Shown here piece after piece: positions 16,083-24,274 of a DNA stretch of 38,150 bases. Source of the stretch: CAZUZS01 sp964624795. GTDB lineage: Bacteria > Calditrichota > Calditrichia > RBG-13-44-9. A program made the position numbers and the translations under genes. Within the stretch, counting starts at the first letter, position 1; every line of letters begins with the position of its first letter. The stretch covers positions 1-38,150 of the forward strand of contig CAZUZS010000049.1 in the NCBI GenBank assembly GCA_964624795.1, in the 5' to 3' direction. The notes below the pieces were generated by a model. The model saw only the letters and a list, made by a program, of their open reading frames with translations. It was not told the DNA's origin and ran no database searches.

Positions 16083-16423
16083 GCTATTTTTGGTGTAAAA
16101 TCAATATCGTTTTGGTAAGAAAATCAAGTTCAGCCCGGCAGGTGGCTCAAGCTTATCAGAATTTTATGCTCGTACTCTCCAATGCCCAAGGCAAAACGAT
16201 AGATTATTGATATTTTCCACTAGGTTGTGTCCGAGGTGCCATACACAAGAAATTTTATGTCCAATCAATTAATCATTGCCGGACACAAACGAATTTGTGA
16301 ATAAACAGCAAAAGTTAGATTAGTCCTTTTAAGCGAAGACGAGAAATTCACAGGCACGATTTCATTGCGATCATTTGTGCTTCCTTGGTGTGATGGCGCC
16401 TTTGTGGCAATATATTTTTCTAC
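16083..16423. other. Intergenic region, no gene recognised
   Basis: No supported gene. A nine-base inverted repeat TTGTGTCCG (16225-16233) / CGGACACAA (16280-16288) surrounds 46 bases; it may be the edge of a lost mobile element or accidental. No clear terminator follows the actF stop at 16424. Confidence 0.35.
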
Positions 16424-17488
16424 CTATCGATCCGATCTTTCCGTCCCCGCATACCCCATTACCCGCTCGCGGTTCACAAAAAAGAGCAGCAGTAAAAAGC
16501 CCATCAGCACAGTTTCCAAGATCGCAGAAAATACGTTCATGCTGGCATCGGGAAGAATAAATAGAATCCTTTCAATAAATACGCCAGCCAAAACGACCAA
16601 GGCTATCATCCGCACCCAGTTGGGAATCACCTTTGCCCGCTTGCTGATCAAGCCAACAAACGGCGCGATGAAAAGCAGAAAGATCGAGAGATAAAATAAA
16701 ATATCGTACGGTGAGTAGTGCATCCGCCGCACCAGGTAGCTGGTTTCTTCCGGCAGGTTGCCATACCAGATTACCAGGAACTGGGAGTAGAAGAGTCCTG
16801 CCCAGGCCAGGGAAAAACCGAAAGTAAATGTAGCAGTGTCCCGCAAGACTTTGGTCATCACGGTTTGGTCCTCAATACCATTTTTCACATAATAAGCAGC
16901 AATCAGAGCAGCAATGGCCAAACCTGCGTAAAAAGATTCCATGAAGAATATTCCGCCGAACAGTGTGCTCACCCACGGATATTCCAGGCTCATTACCCAG
17001 TCGAAAGCCACCAGCGATTCGGAGAAGACGAAGAAGAACAGGTAGAGCACCGCCAGGTTGCCTTTGTTCGGACTGTTTCGCAAGGTTGCTTTGGCGTAGA
17101 AGCGGGCCAGAAAGTAGGAAATAACCAGCAGAACAAAATTGCGGGTGAGGAAAAACGGCGTATTGAGCCAGCGATTCTGGTTTTCAAACCACGGAAAAAC
17201 ATCCATTTTCAATCCCAGGAAAAGGAAAAGAAATGCCATAAAGAGAATCAGGGGATGAAAGGCCAGTAGTTCCTTCTTCAGCGGGCCAATCCATTTGGAA
17301 TTGGTGGCATCACCGGCGGCGGCAACCGCAACCGTTCCCTGCACCAGGGCGATCCAGAAAGTTAAGGTGAGCAGCAGCGTTCCGCCGCTGCCGTGAGGAA
17401 ATATATATTCCAAACCAATAATAATTCCAAGAATAATAACCGCTACTATTCCCAATGTGAAAGTGTTCAGCTGTAGTTTACTCATCAT
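16424..17488 (-). CDS. actF: Alternative Complex III membrane subunit ActF
   Basis: A 354-residue integral membrane protein with about ten hydrophobic helices and no heme motif. It matches the shorter NrfD-like quinone-side subunit of Alternative Complex III (quinol:cytochrome c/oxidase oxidoreductase): paired helices, SESLVAFDWVMSLEYPW, FSLAWAGLFYSQFLVIWYGNLPEE and YDILFYLSIFLLF. Together with ActC it would anchor the complex in the inner membrane. Its ATG 17488 overlaps the actD stop (ATGA-type junction); a second ATG is the next codon. It is the last gene of the cluster. In many bacteria a monoheme cytochrome gene (actE) separates actD from actF; none is present here. Confidence 0.9.
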   Translation of the reverse strand: MMSKLQLNTFTLGIVAVIILGIIIGLEYIFPHGSGGTLLLTLTFWIALVQGTVAVAAAGDATNSKWIGPLKKELLAFHPLILFMAFLFLFLGLKMDVFPWFENQNRWLNTPFFLTRNFVLLVISYFLARFYAKATLRNSPNKGNLAVLYLFFFVFSESLVAFDWVMSLEYPWVSTLFGGIFFMESFYAGLAIAALIAAYYVKNGIEDQTVMTKVLRDTATFTFGFSLAWAGLFYSQFLVIWYGNLPEETSYLVRRMHYSPYDILFYLSIFLLFIAPFVGLISKRAKVIPNWVRMIALVVLAGVFIERILFILPDASMNVFSAILETVLMGFLLLLFFVNRERVMGYAGTERSDR

Positions 17489-17919
17489 TTTCCCTCGCTC
17501 TGAATTTCGATAACGAACTGGTTTCCATGTTCCACGGGAGTGCCAATCCTTTTGGGACTGGGGAGTTTGGACAAAATCAGAAATCCCAAAAATGAGATTA
17601 CCCCGCCAAACAGAATAGTCAATTCAAAAGTGACAATAACAAAAGCAGGCACCGAGACAATCGGCTTGCCGCCGCCGATCAGCGGCCAGTCCAGCGATGT
17701 CCAGGCGGTGAACCAGGCGCCGAAAAACAGGCCGGACAGCGCCCCTAACAACGTGAAGAACCGCAGCGGCGAGGTGGGAACCTTCAGAATTTCTTCCACT
17801 TCGTGCACCGGGTAAGGCGTAAACACGTTTATTTTTTTGGGCGAAATACCGCCTTTTACCAGGTCTTTCAGTTTTTGCAGGAATTCATGTTTCTCTCCGA
17901 AAACAAATTGCTCATTCAT
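17485..17919 (-). CDS. actD: Alternative Complex III subunit ActD (DUF3341)
   Basis: A 144-residue protein with a soluble N-terminal part (residues 1-65, containing INVFTPYPVHEVEEIL) and two membrane helices (around 75-95 and 105-135). This is the DUF3341 architecture typical of ActD. The family's conserved YPVHEVEE-like segment and the SP-L-RF start of the first helix are present. It is a structural subunit with no cofactor. Start ATG 17919 lies eight bases inside the end of actC and is preceded by GAGGAGG, so translation is probably coupled. It also overlaps actF by four bases. Confidence 0.9.
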   Translation of the reverse strand: MNEQFVFGEKHEFLQKLKDLVKGGISPKKINVFTPYPVHEVEEILKVPTSPLRFFTLLGALSGLFFGAWFTAWTSLDWPLIGGGKPIVSVPAFVIVTFELTILFGGVISFLGFLILSKLPSPKRIGTPVEHGNQFVIEIQSEGK

Positions 17920-19216
17920 GGGCTGCCTCCTCTTTGATTTCGGTTACCGAAAGAACCGGTAAAACCTTGACGAATATCAGGAAGAACATGAAAAACATGC
18001 CAAAGCTCCCCAGCGTGATTCCGATTTCCACAACCGAGGGCTTGTACAATCCCCAGGCATAAGGATCGAAATCCTTTGCGAGCGAAGTAACAATGATGAC
18101 AAACCGCTCCAGCCACATCCCGATATTGACGAAAATCGAAACAATAAACAGGTAAACAATGCTGCGCCGCAATTTCCTCACAAACAGGGTGAGCGGCAGC
18201 AGCGAATTGCCGAACAGCATGATCCAGTAAAGCACTTGGTAATCGCCCAGCAGCCGGTAGGTAAAATGCGCCGCTTCGAACTGGTGGTGTCCGTAGAAAG
18301 CCAGCCCGAATTCAACAATGTAAGAGTATGTAACAATAAGCGAGGTAAAAAGCAGCGTCTGGGCAATTTTCTCGAAGTGGTTGATGGTAATGAGTTTTTC
18401 CAGCCGGAAGATTTTGCGCATCGGCACCACCAGCGTAATCACCATTCCGGTTCCGGAGAAGATGGCGCCGGCCACGAAATAGGGGGCGAAAATGGTGGTG
18501 TGCCAGCCGGGGATGATACTCATGGCAAAATCCCACGAAACCACCGAGTGAACCGAAATAACCAGCGGCGTAGCGAAAGCGGCCAGGAAAACATAAAGGC
18601 GGTTGTAGTGCCACCACTGCCGCAGGCTGCCCGTCCAGCCTAATGAAAATATGCTGTAAATTTTCTTGCGAAATCCGGTGGCATAACGCCGCACTATGGC
18701 AATGTCCGGCACCAGGCCGGTGTACCAAAAAATCAGGCTGATGGTAAAATAGGTGCTCACCGCGAACACATCCCACACCAGCGGCGATTTAAAATTCACC
18801 CAGAGGCCCCGCTGGTTCGGGTAGGGAAACAGCCAGTAGAAGAACCAGGTGCGCCCCAGGTGGATCAGCGGGAATAGTCCGGCTGTCATCACCGCAAACA
18901 CCGTCATGGCCTCCGCCGAGCGGTTGAATGCGTTTCTGAATTTTGCCCGGAACAGGAACAGGATGGCAGAAATCAGGGTTCCGGAGTGTGCGATACCAAC
19001 CCAGAACACAAAATCGGTGATATACGTTCCCCACCCAACCGGGTTGTTCAAACCGGAAACGCCCATTCCTTTCAAAATCTGGTAGAGCCACAGCGACAAC
19101 CCCGTCACAAAAAGGAGAGCGCAAACCACCAAAGCCACCCAGTACCAGGGGGATGGTTTGCTAAGCGCCGCCAATACATCGCGTTCCAGTTGCTCATTGT
19201 ATTCAATGCTTTTCAT
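17912..19216 (-). CDS. actC: Alternative Complex III NrfD-like membrane subunit ActC
   Basis: A 434-residue polytopic membrane protein of the NrfD/PsrC family, about ten helices, lacking heme motifs. In Alternative Complex III, ActC holds the quinol-binding site on the periplasmic side and contacts the iron-sulfur subunit ActB. Visible family segments include WYWVALVVCALLFVTG, NPVGWGTYITDFVFWVGIAH, RTWFFYWLFPYPNQRG and SVHSVVSWDFAMSIIPGWH. ATG 19216 is chosen because it lies four bases after the actB stop with AGAGG at proper distance; the reading frame stays open 78 bases further upstream, but that part overlaps actB and is not family-like. It overlaps actD by eight bases. Confidence 0.92.
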   Translation of the reverse strand: MKSIEYNEQLERDVLAALSKPSPWYWVALVVCALLFVTGLSLWLYQILKGMGVSGLNNPVGWGTYITDFVFWVGIAHSGTLISAILFLFRAKFRNAFNRSAEAMTVFAVMTAGLFPLIHLGRTWFFYWLFPYPNQRGLWVNFKSPLVWDVFAVSTYFTISLIFWYTGLVPDIAIVRRYATGFRKKIYSIFSLGWTGSLRQWWHYNRLYVFLAAFATPLVISVHSVVSWDFAMSIIPGWHTTIFAPYFVAGAIFSGTGMVITLVVPMRKIFRLEKLITINHFEKIAQTLLFTSLIVTYSYIVEFGLAFYGHHQFEAAHFTYRLLGDYQVLYWIMLFGNSLLPLTLFVRKLRRSIVYLFIVSIFVNIGMWLERFVIIVTSLAKDFDPYAWGLYKPSVVEIGITLGSFGMFFMFFLIFVKVLPVLSVTEIKEEAAHE

Positions 19217-19220
19217 AGAA

Positions 19221-22061
19221 TCAAGCCTCTTCTTTGCTTTCTTTCTTTGGCAGGTAGTGAACCGCAGGCTCGGTGCCCAACTCTTCCAGCGCACGATAGG
19301 CGCGATTGGAATGCGCCAGCTTGGAAACCCTTGAGTTTTTGTCCATCAAATTCCCAAAAGTGATGGCGTTGGTGGGGCAGGTTTGGGCACAGGCGGTAGT
19401 TATCTCGCCGTCCTGAACCAGGCGGTTTTCGTCTTTCGCTTTGTCTTTCGCATGGCGAATGCGCTGAATGCAGAATGTGCACTTCTCCATTATCCCGCGG
19501 GTGCGAACCGAGACTTCCGGGTTGTACATCTTATCCCACGGCTCCGGCAGCCGGAAATCGAACCAGTTGAACCGCCGCACTTTATACGGGCAGTTATTGG
19601 AGCAGTAACGGGTTCCCACGCAACGGTTGTAAACCTGGGTGTTCAGCCCCTCCTTGCTGTGGTAAGTGGCATAAACCGGGCAAACCGGCTCGCACGGTGC
19701 GTCGTCGCACTGCTGGCACAACATCAGATCGTAATTTATCGTCTCATCATCCTTCACCCACGGCTCCAGGCGAATCCACGACATTTCCCGCCCGTTGAGA
19801 TGCGCCTTCTTGCCGGTGATCGCCAGGTTGTTTTCCACGTAACAGGCCGCCACGCAGGCGCTGCACCCAATGCAGCTATCCATGTCGATCGCCATTCCCC
19901 AGCGGTAATTATCGTGCTCATGCGGCGCATACATTCTTCCAACCGGGTGCTCTTCCTTATGTTCGTAAGGATGTTCTTCTTCCTCCGGCGGCAGCAGCCC
20001 GCGATTGTCTTCATGCATGGAACCGGACATAATCGGCATCGGAATGTGGTTGCCGGTAGCGTTCACTGAAATATCCTTTACATACCAAGATTCCTCCCCG
20101 CTGCGCGAATCGACCGGCGTGGCCTGCGGGTAGATCAGGTCGCGCTGCACCATGTAAATATTTTCCGGAAGAAGATGTTGCACTTTCACCGGGAATTTCA
20201 GAGAAACACCGTTCAATTCAACCGCGACCTCATCGCGGTCTTTCCATCCCATCTTTTTGGCCGTTTTGTCGGATACCGAAATCCATTCGCCGTAAGTGAT
20301 TGTCGTGAGCGGATCGGGGATTTCGCTCATCAACGGCAGCACCTTACTGCGCCCGTCGTAAGCCCGGATGGACGGTGTTATGACCAAAACCGGTTTATCG
20401 GAACTTTCCACCACAAATCCGGCATTTTTCAGGAAAGCTTCGGTTCCATCCCCGCTCAGAATTGCCGGAAGGCTGGGGACCGGTTCTTCGCGGTAGCCCC
20501 TCTCCAGCATCCCAACCGTCTCCCCTTCCCCGTAAAGCGAATGCCATTTATCGATCAGGTAATCATTGTAGAATTGCGCACTTGCAGCGCCGCTCTTCTG
20601 CGCCATGATTTGCAGAAGAATGTCTCCCTCCGATCGCGTGTCGTACTGCGGCTCGATGGCCGGCTGGATGACGTTGCGGATTCCCTTGCGGGGAGCAGCA
20701 TCGCCCCAGGCTTCCAGACTGTGCGAGAGCGGAAGCACAATGTCGCATTCCTGCACTGTAGATGTCATGAAATCGGAGAGCGCCACCCGCAGGCGGGTAT
20801 TCTTCATCAGCTCCACGAACTGCTCAGCTTCCGGCAGGTACGTGACCGGATCGGTTCTGGAGATAAATAGCACGCCCACCTGTTTGTTCTTCAAACTATC
20901 TTCCAGTTTGCGAACATCAAGCATGCTGCCCACCGATCCGTAATTTTCGGCATGGTCGAAATCCACCGTGTTGTCGGTCATCCCGGTTGCCCACTGCAAA
21001 AGCGCAGCAAATACCGCGGTCTCCAGGCCGTTTTCCTGGGCAGTGGAAACGCCGCCTGCAATAATCAGAGGCGTTTTGGCATTGGCAAAGCGGGAAAGCA
21101 GCAGCCGAAGGTTTTCTTCAGATAAACCTGTTCGCTCCGCGATTACAGTAATACTGTAGTCCGGAATCAGGCGGGAAATCCTCGCCGGCAAACTCTTCTT
21201 CAGCGAATTCTGTTGCGAAAGCGACTGAAGGAGAAAGGCCAGCAGGTAAACCTCGCTGTGCAGCTTAATGGCAAAACGTTTGCTTGCCTGCACGCCGGTC
21301 AGCGAAACCGCCGGCTCGATGTGATACCAGCTTAAATTATTTTTGTCCTTCGCTTTCTGTATGTGATTAGCGCTTGCCACCGGGTTCATGAAAGTTTCCA
21401 CCACATCCGCGCCAACCGTGAGCAGAAAATCTGCATTCTCAATCCGGTAATGGGGAATCTCCGGGCGATTGAAAACGATGTCGTTGGCCTTCTTCAGATT
21501 GGCATGAGAAAACACCTCGAATTCCGGCAGCCGCTCCACGCTCATCTCTTTGCAAAAATCATCGGTAAGCCCGGACATGGTTCCGGTTGTTCTTCCGGAA
21601 AAATACATGTTCCGCTTCCCTTCCCCGGTTGCCGCCGCCAGCTCGACGATGATCTTGGCATAAGCCTCTTTCCAGGTCGTTACCCGGAAATTGCCATCGC
21701 CATCGCGCATCATGGGGCGTTTGATCCGATCCGGGTGGTAAAGCCGGAACAGGCTGGCCTGCCCCCGCATACAGAGCGCACCGTCATTCACCGGGTGGCC
21801 GGCAATTCCCTCCAGCTTGGTGGGAAATATATTGCGAACATCATGATAAACCTTCTCATTGGCTGTAACCTGCATCCCGCAATTGGCCGGGCATTCCGTG
21901 CAAGTGGTGGTAAAATAAGCCGGGTTTCCAACGAAAATGTCCTCTTCCGGCGGAATAACATAAGGAATAATCTTCTCGTTCGCCTTGTCCACTCCGCAGG
22001 AAGAAATCAGCGCAGTTCCGGATGAAATTCCCAACAATTTCAAAAAATTCCGTCTATCCAT
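19221..22061 (-). CDS. actB: Alternative Complex III iron-sulfur subunit ActB
   Basis: A 946-residue exported protein fusing a molybdopterin-oxidoreductase-like domain (about 30-690) to a ferredoxin-like domain (about 750-910), the ActB architecture. The N-terminus MDRRNFLKLLG is a Tat-like signal followed by a lipobox-like LISSC (Cys22), as in other ActB proteins. The C-terminal half has four cysteine motifs for Fe-S clusters: CIGCSACVAAC, CQQCDDAPCEPVC, CVGTRYCSNNC and CTFCIQR...CAQTC. Unusually, the N-terminal domain keeps C-x2-C-x3-C (Cys54, 57, 61) and a fourth Cys97 (ALCMRG), the pattern binding a [4Fe-4S] cluster in active molybdoenzymes; ActB domains are generally described as lacking that cofactor. 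GGAGG lies seven bases before ATG 22061, and actA ends 20 bases upstream. Confidence 0.93.
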   Translation of the reverse strand: MDRRNFLKLLGISSGTALISSCGVDKANEKIIPYVIPPEEDIFVGNPAYFTTTCTECPANCGMQVTANEKVYHDVRNIFPTKLEGIAGHPVNDGALCMRGQASLFRLYHPDRIKRPMMRDGDGNFRVTTWKEAYAKIIVELAAATGEGKRNMYFSGRTTGTMSGLTDDFCKEMSVERLPEFEVFSHANLKKANDIVFNRPEIPHYRIENADFLLTVGADVVETFMNPVASANHIQKAKDKNNLSWYHIEPAVSLTGVQASKRFAIKLHSEVYLLAFLLQSLSQQNSLKKSLPARISRLIPDYSITVIAERTGLSEENLRLLLSRFANAKTPLIIAGGVSTAQENGLETAVFAALLQWATGMTDNTVDFDHAENYGSVGSMLDVRKLEDSLKNKQVGVLFISRTDPVTYLPEAEQFVELMKNTRLRVALSDFMTSTVQECDIVLPLSHSLEAWGDAAPRKGIRNVIQPAIEPQYDTRSEGDILLQIMAQKSGAASAQFYNDYLIDKWHSLYGEGETVGMLERGYREEPVPSLPAILSGDGTEAFLKNAGFVVESSDKPVLVITPSIRAYDGRSKVLPLMSEIPDPLTTITYGEWISVSDKTAKKMGWKDRDEVAVELNGVSLKFPVKVQHLLPENIYMVQRDLIYPQATPVDSRSGEESWYVKDISVNATGNHIPMPIMSGSMHEDNRGLLPPEEEEHPYEHKEEHPVGRMYAPHEHDNYRWGMAIDMDSCIGCSACVAACYVENNLAITGKKAHLNGREMSWIRLEPWVKDDETINYDLMLCQQCDDAPCEPVCPVYATYHSKEGLNTQVYNRCVGTRYCSNNCPYKVRRFNWFDFRLPEPWDKMYNPEVSVRTRGIMEKCTFCIQRIRHAKDKAKDENRLVQDGEITTACAQTCPTNAITFGNLMDKNSRVSKLAHSNRAYRALEELGTEPAVHYLPKKESKEEA

Positions 22062-22081
22062 ATTAATCCTCCGCCTTTCAA

Positions 22082-22600
22082 CTATTTATGGCAAGTCCAA
22101 CAGTCGGTCGGTGCATTCTTTGCCCGGTGGCAGGATATACACCAGCCCATCTCCAGTTTCCGTACCCGCTCGATGTGCGGCATCACCTTTACCTCGCCGT
22201 GGCAGTTGGAGCACTCCAGCCCGGCCTTGATGTGCCGCTTGTGGGTGAAATAGACATAATTCTGGATCGTGAAGCTGTAGACCCGCCTCCAGGGAACCGG
22301 TTTTTTCTCATTCCAATATTTTGTCAATTTTTGAATCTCCGGACTCTCTGTCTTCACCGATTTGTGGCAGGACATGCATTTCTGCACGGAGGGAATTCCC
22401 GCGAAACGCGATTTTTCCACGGTGGTATGGCAGAAAGTGCACTGCAGCCCTACTTTCGAGACATGAATCTGGTGGCTGAAATTGATCGGTTGTACGGGTG
22501 TTTTCTGATTCTTATTCCAGAAATAGCCCATCAGCAGTACAAAGAGTACAAATAGTAAAAAATAGGCGGTTATAACAACTGGAGCAACTCGTCTCTTCAC
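22082..22600 (-). CDS. actA: Alternative Complex III pentaheme cytochrome c subunit ActA
   Basis: A membrane-anchored multiheme cytochrome with one N-terminal helix (PVVITAYFLLFVLFVLLMGYFW) and exactly five CxxCH motifs (CTFCH, CMSCH, CSNCH, CISCH, CWTCH), the number in characterised ActA. It would carry electrons on the periplasmic face from ActB to a cytochrome or oxidase. Length is about 172 residues. Start choice: AGGAG (22611-22607) directly touches an ATG at 22606, too close for initiation, but is six bases from the in-frame GTG at 22600, which I prefer. The first ACIII gene proper, it follows the CydA-like/cytochrome c gene after 280 bases made largely of short-period repeats. Confidence 0.92.
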   Translation of the reverse strand: MKRRVAPVVITAYFLLFVLFVLLMGYFWNKNQKTPVQPINFSHQIHVSKVGLQCTFCHTTVEKSRFAGIPSVQKCMSCHKSVKTESPEIQKLTKYWNEKKPVPWRRVYSFTIQNYVYFTHKRHIKAGLECSNCHGEVKVMPHIERVRKLEMGWCISCHRAKNAPTDCWTCHK

Positions 22601-22652
22601 TGCCATCTCCTGTATTTTAATAAGTGTAAATATTTTCCCGCAAAGTTGACCT

Positions 22653-22688
22653 CATCATAATCTTAATCTCACTCGTAATCATAATCCC
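22653..22688. repeat. Hexamer-periodic array
   Basis: Six consecutive 6-base units with consensus AATCNT lie in the spacer before actA. This is the only array in the window with a period of six rather than seven. Confidence 0.5.
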
Positions 22689-22695
22689 AACAAAA

Positions 22696-22737
22696 GCATG
22701 GGGCTTGGTGCATGGAGCGCGGCGCAAAGCGCATAGC
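22696..22737. repeat. Heptamer array, GCATGGN family
   Basis: Six consecutive 7-base units, each beginning GC, with consensus GCATGGN and later units drifting (GCAAAGC, GCATAGC). Same family as 13191-13206 and 36079-36115. Confidence 0.65.
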
Positions 22738-22743
22738 AAAACC

Positions 22744-22785
22744 AGTTCCCGTTTTCCATTCTTCCGTCTCCCGTTCCTCGCTCCA
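22744..22785. repeat. Degenerate heptamer array, CGTTTCC-like
   Basis: Six 7-base units with loose consensus CGTTTCC/GTTTTCC. Weaker than its neighbours, but in the same spacer and with the same period. Confidence 0.4.
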
Positions 22786-22815
22786 ATCTCTGGGAAGCTC
22801 CTTCTTTTAAAATCT

Positions 22816-22878
22816 CGTTTCACATTTGGCGTTTAACATCTCACATTCGCCATGCCCTATGCTCCTTGCGCCATGCGC
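22816..22878. repeat. Nine-unit heptamer array ending at the cytochrome gene stop
   Basis: Nine consecutive 7-base units beginning CGTTTCA and CATTTGG and ending CTTGCGC, CATGCGC. The later units are the reverse complement of the GCATGGN family. The array ends two bases from the stop codon of the CydA-like gene (22881). Confidence 0.6.
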
Positions 22879-22880
22879 TT

Positions 22881-24185
22881 TCATTTCTGCTTCTCTTCAT
22901 TATAATGCTTGAAAAGGAAGGCAATCACCGATTGCGCCTGGTGATCGGTCAGTCCCAGGTTGGGCATGGGCGGATAGTCGGGATTTATCTTATACGGATT
23001 CTTAACAAATTTCACCAACTCTTCCTGCTTGCCCTCGAATTTGGGGAGCACTTCATTGTAAGGCGGGCCAACAACACGGGAGTCGAAGTGGTGGCACACG
23101 CTGCACTGGTTGTTGTAGATTTCCTCACCCAATTTCACATCCGGTTCCTGGTTGGCGGTAAGCTTTGTTTCCCGCTCCGCTTTCACCTGACTCTCTACCT
23201 CCTCTGCCCGGGCAATCAGGATGGCAGTCTGGTTATCGATAGCATTTTCCTGTGCCACATGCGTATTGACGATCATTCCGATAAAGGCAATGATAAACAG
23301 AATGATAACGGTTGTCCCGTTGCTGACTTCAGCATTTTTAAGCAGCCGGTAAAGCACCAGGCAGATGAACATTACGATGAGCAGTACAAAGACGGAGAGG
23401 CTGTAAACTCCCGGCGAGAAAGCTTTGGTGGGCATGGTGTCCAGGTTCCAGAAGATGAAGATGGGCTGCAATAAGGCAAATCCCAGGGCAAGCCCGCCGC
23501 CCAGTTTTCGCAAATAGCTTGCATAATCGGAATCCAAATCCCGGCTGGTCTCTTTCCAGTTGAATGTGAAGAAAACCAGACCCGCGCCACTCACCGCTAA
23601 CGCCGTTACCAGGAAATGCAGGTAGCGGGCAATTACATTCCAGGAAAAAACAAGTTTCGTTACTTTGTTGACAAACTCCCAGCGACCGGCATCCAGGGTA
23701 AGCGCACCGCTGGCGACAAAAATCAGGTAGCCTACCAGCAGCAGACCCAGCCCAATCAGGCCAAAGATAAACTGCAGGGCAAAACTGGTGTTTTTCATGC
23801 GAAAAGTGTACTGGTAAAAATAAACGACGGTCAAGCCTGTGGCGACCAGCACCGTGGTGTAAATGAGGAAAGTGGTGATCTTGATATTGGCGCCGTAGAA
23901 AATCTGTCCTTCGATGAGCACCAGCACAATGAGCGGAATGACGCCCAATATGACGCCGGCGCTTTTCCGGAAAACCAGCCTGTCGATGAAATCCTTTGAT
24001 ACCTGGTAGTAGCGATCGCTGTTTTCTAATTTTGCCAGGACGCGGAAATAAAGGGAGAAAAAGGTGCCTCCCAGCACAAGACTGATGAAAGGTATATGAA
24101 TGAAATATACCAGAAGAACCATGTATTTGACGAGATGCAGATGGGTGGCAGAGGGTGGCATGAAAAGGTTGTTGAGAAAATCCAT
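22881..24185 (-). CDS. CydA-like membrane cytochrome b protein fused to cytochrome c domain
   Basis: A 434-residue protein: about eight to nine membrane helices (residues 18-315), a charged linker (325-348), then a class I cytochrome c domain with C361-S-V-C-H365 and a likely Met407 ligand (YPPMPNLGL). The membrane part resembles cytochrome bd subunit I in order of landmarks: a first-helix His (His30 in YFIHIPF), a Glu in helix 3 (Glu92, VLIEGQIFYG), and His190 in NVIARYLHFLVTALAVSGAG, matching the region of the CydA b558 ligand. The GRQPW/Q-loop region of true quinol oxidases is not seen. Members of the bd superfamily carrying C-terminal c-hemes have been reported, with uncertain function. 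AGGAG is eight bases before ATG 24185. It lies directly upstream of actA, suggesting a dedicated electron donor or acceptor for Alternative Complex III. Confidence 0.75.
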   Translation of the reverse strand: MDFLNNLFMPPSATHLHLVKYMVLLVYFIHIPFISLVLGGTFFSLYFRVLAKLENSDRYYQVSKDFIDRLVFRKSAGVILGVIPLIVLVLIEGQIFYGANIKITTFLIYTTVLVATGLTVVYFYQYTFRMKNTSFALQFIFGLIGLGLLLVGYLIFVASGALTLDAGRWEFVNKVTKLVFSWNVIARYLHFLVTALAVSGAGLVFFTFNWKETSRDLDSDYASYLRKLGGGLALGFALLQPIFIFWNLDTMPTKAFSPGVYSLSVFVLLIVMFICLVLYRLLKNAEVSNGTTVIILFIIAFIGMIVNTHVAQENAIDNQTAILIARAEEVESQVKAERETKLTANQEPDVKLGEEIYNNQCSVCHHFDSRVVGPPYNEVLPKFEGKQEELVKFVKNPYKINPDYPPMPNLGLTDHQAQSVIAFLFKHYNEEKQK

Positions 24186-24250
24186 ACAAGCGTCTCCTGA
24201 AAATTAATTAACTGATTAGTGCTTCACCATTCAAATGAATAGGTTGCTAA

Positions 24251-24274
24251 GTTCCCCGTTCAGGGTTCCGGGTT
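24251..24274. repeat. Heptamer array, GTTCNGG family (left of S23 gene)
   Basis: Three 7-base units (GTTCCCC, GTTCAGG, GTTCCGG) plus GTT. The stop codon of the four-helix-bundle gene (24260-24262) falls inside it. Confidence 0.6.

Noticed and set aside
16225..16288. Nine-base inverted repeat TTGTGTCCG/CGGACACAA as insertion-sequence ends
   Set aside because: Only 46 bases lie between the arms, with no transposase fragment or target duplication visible.
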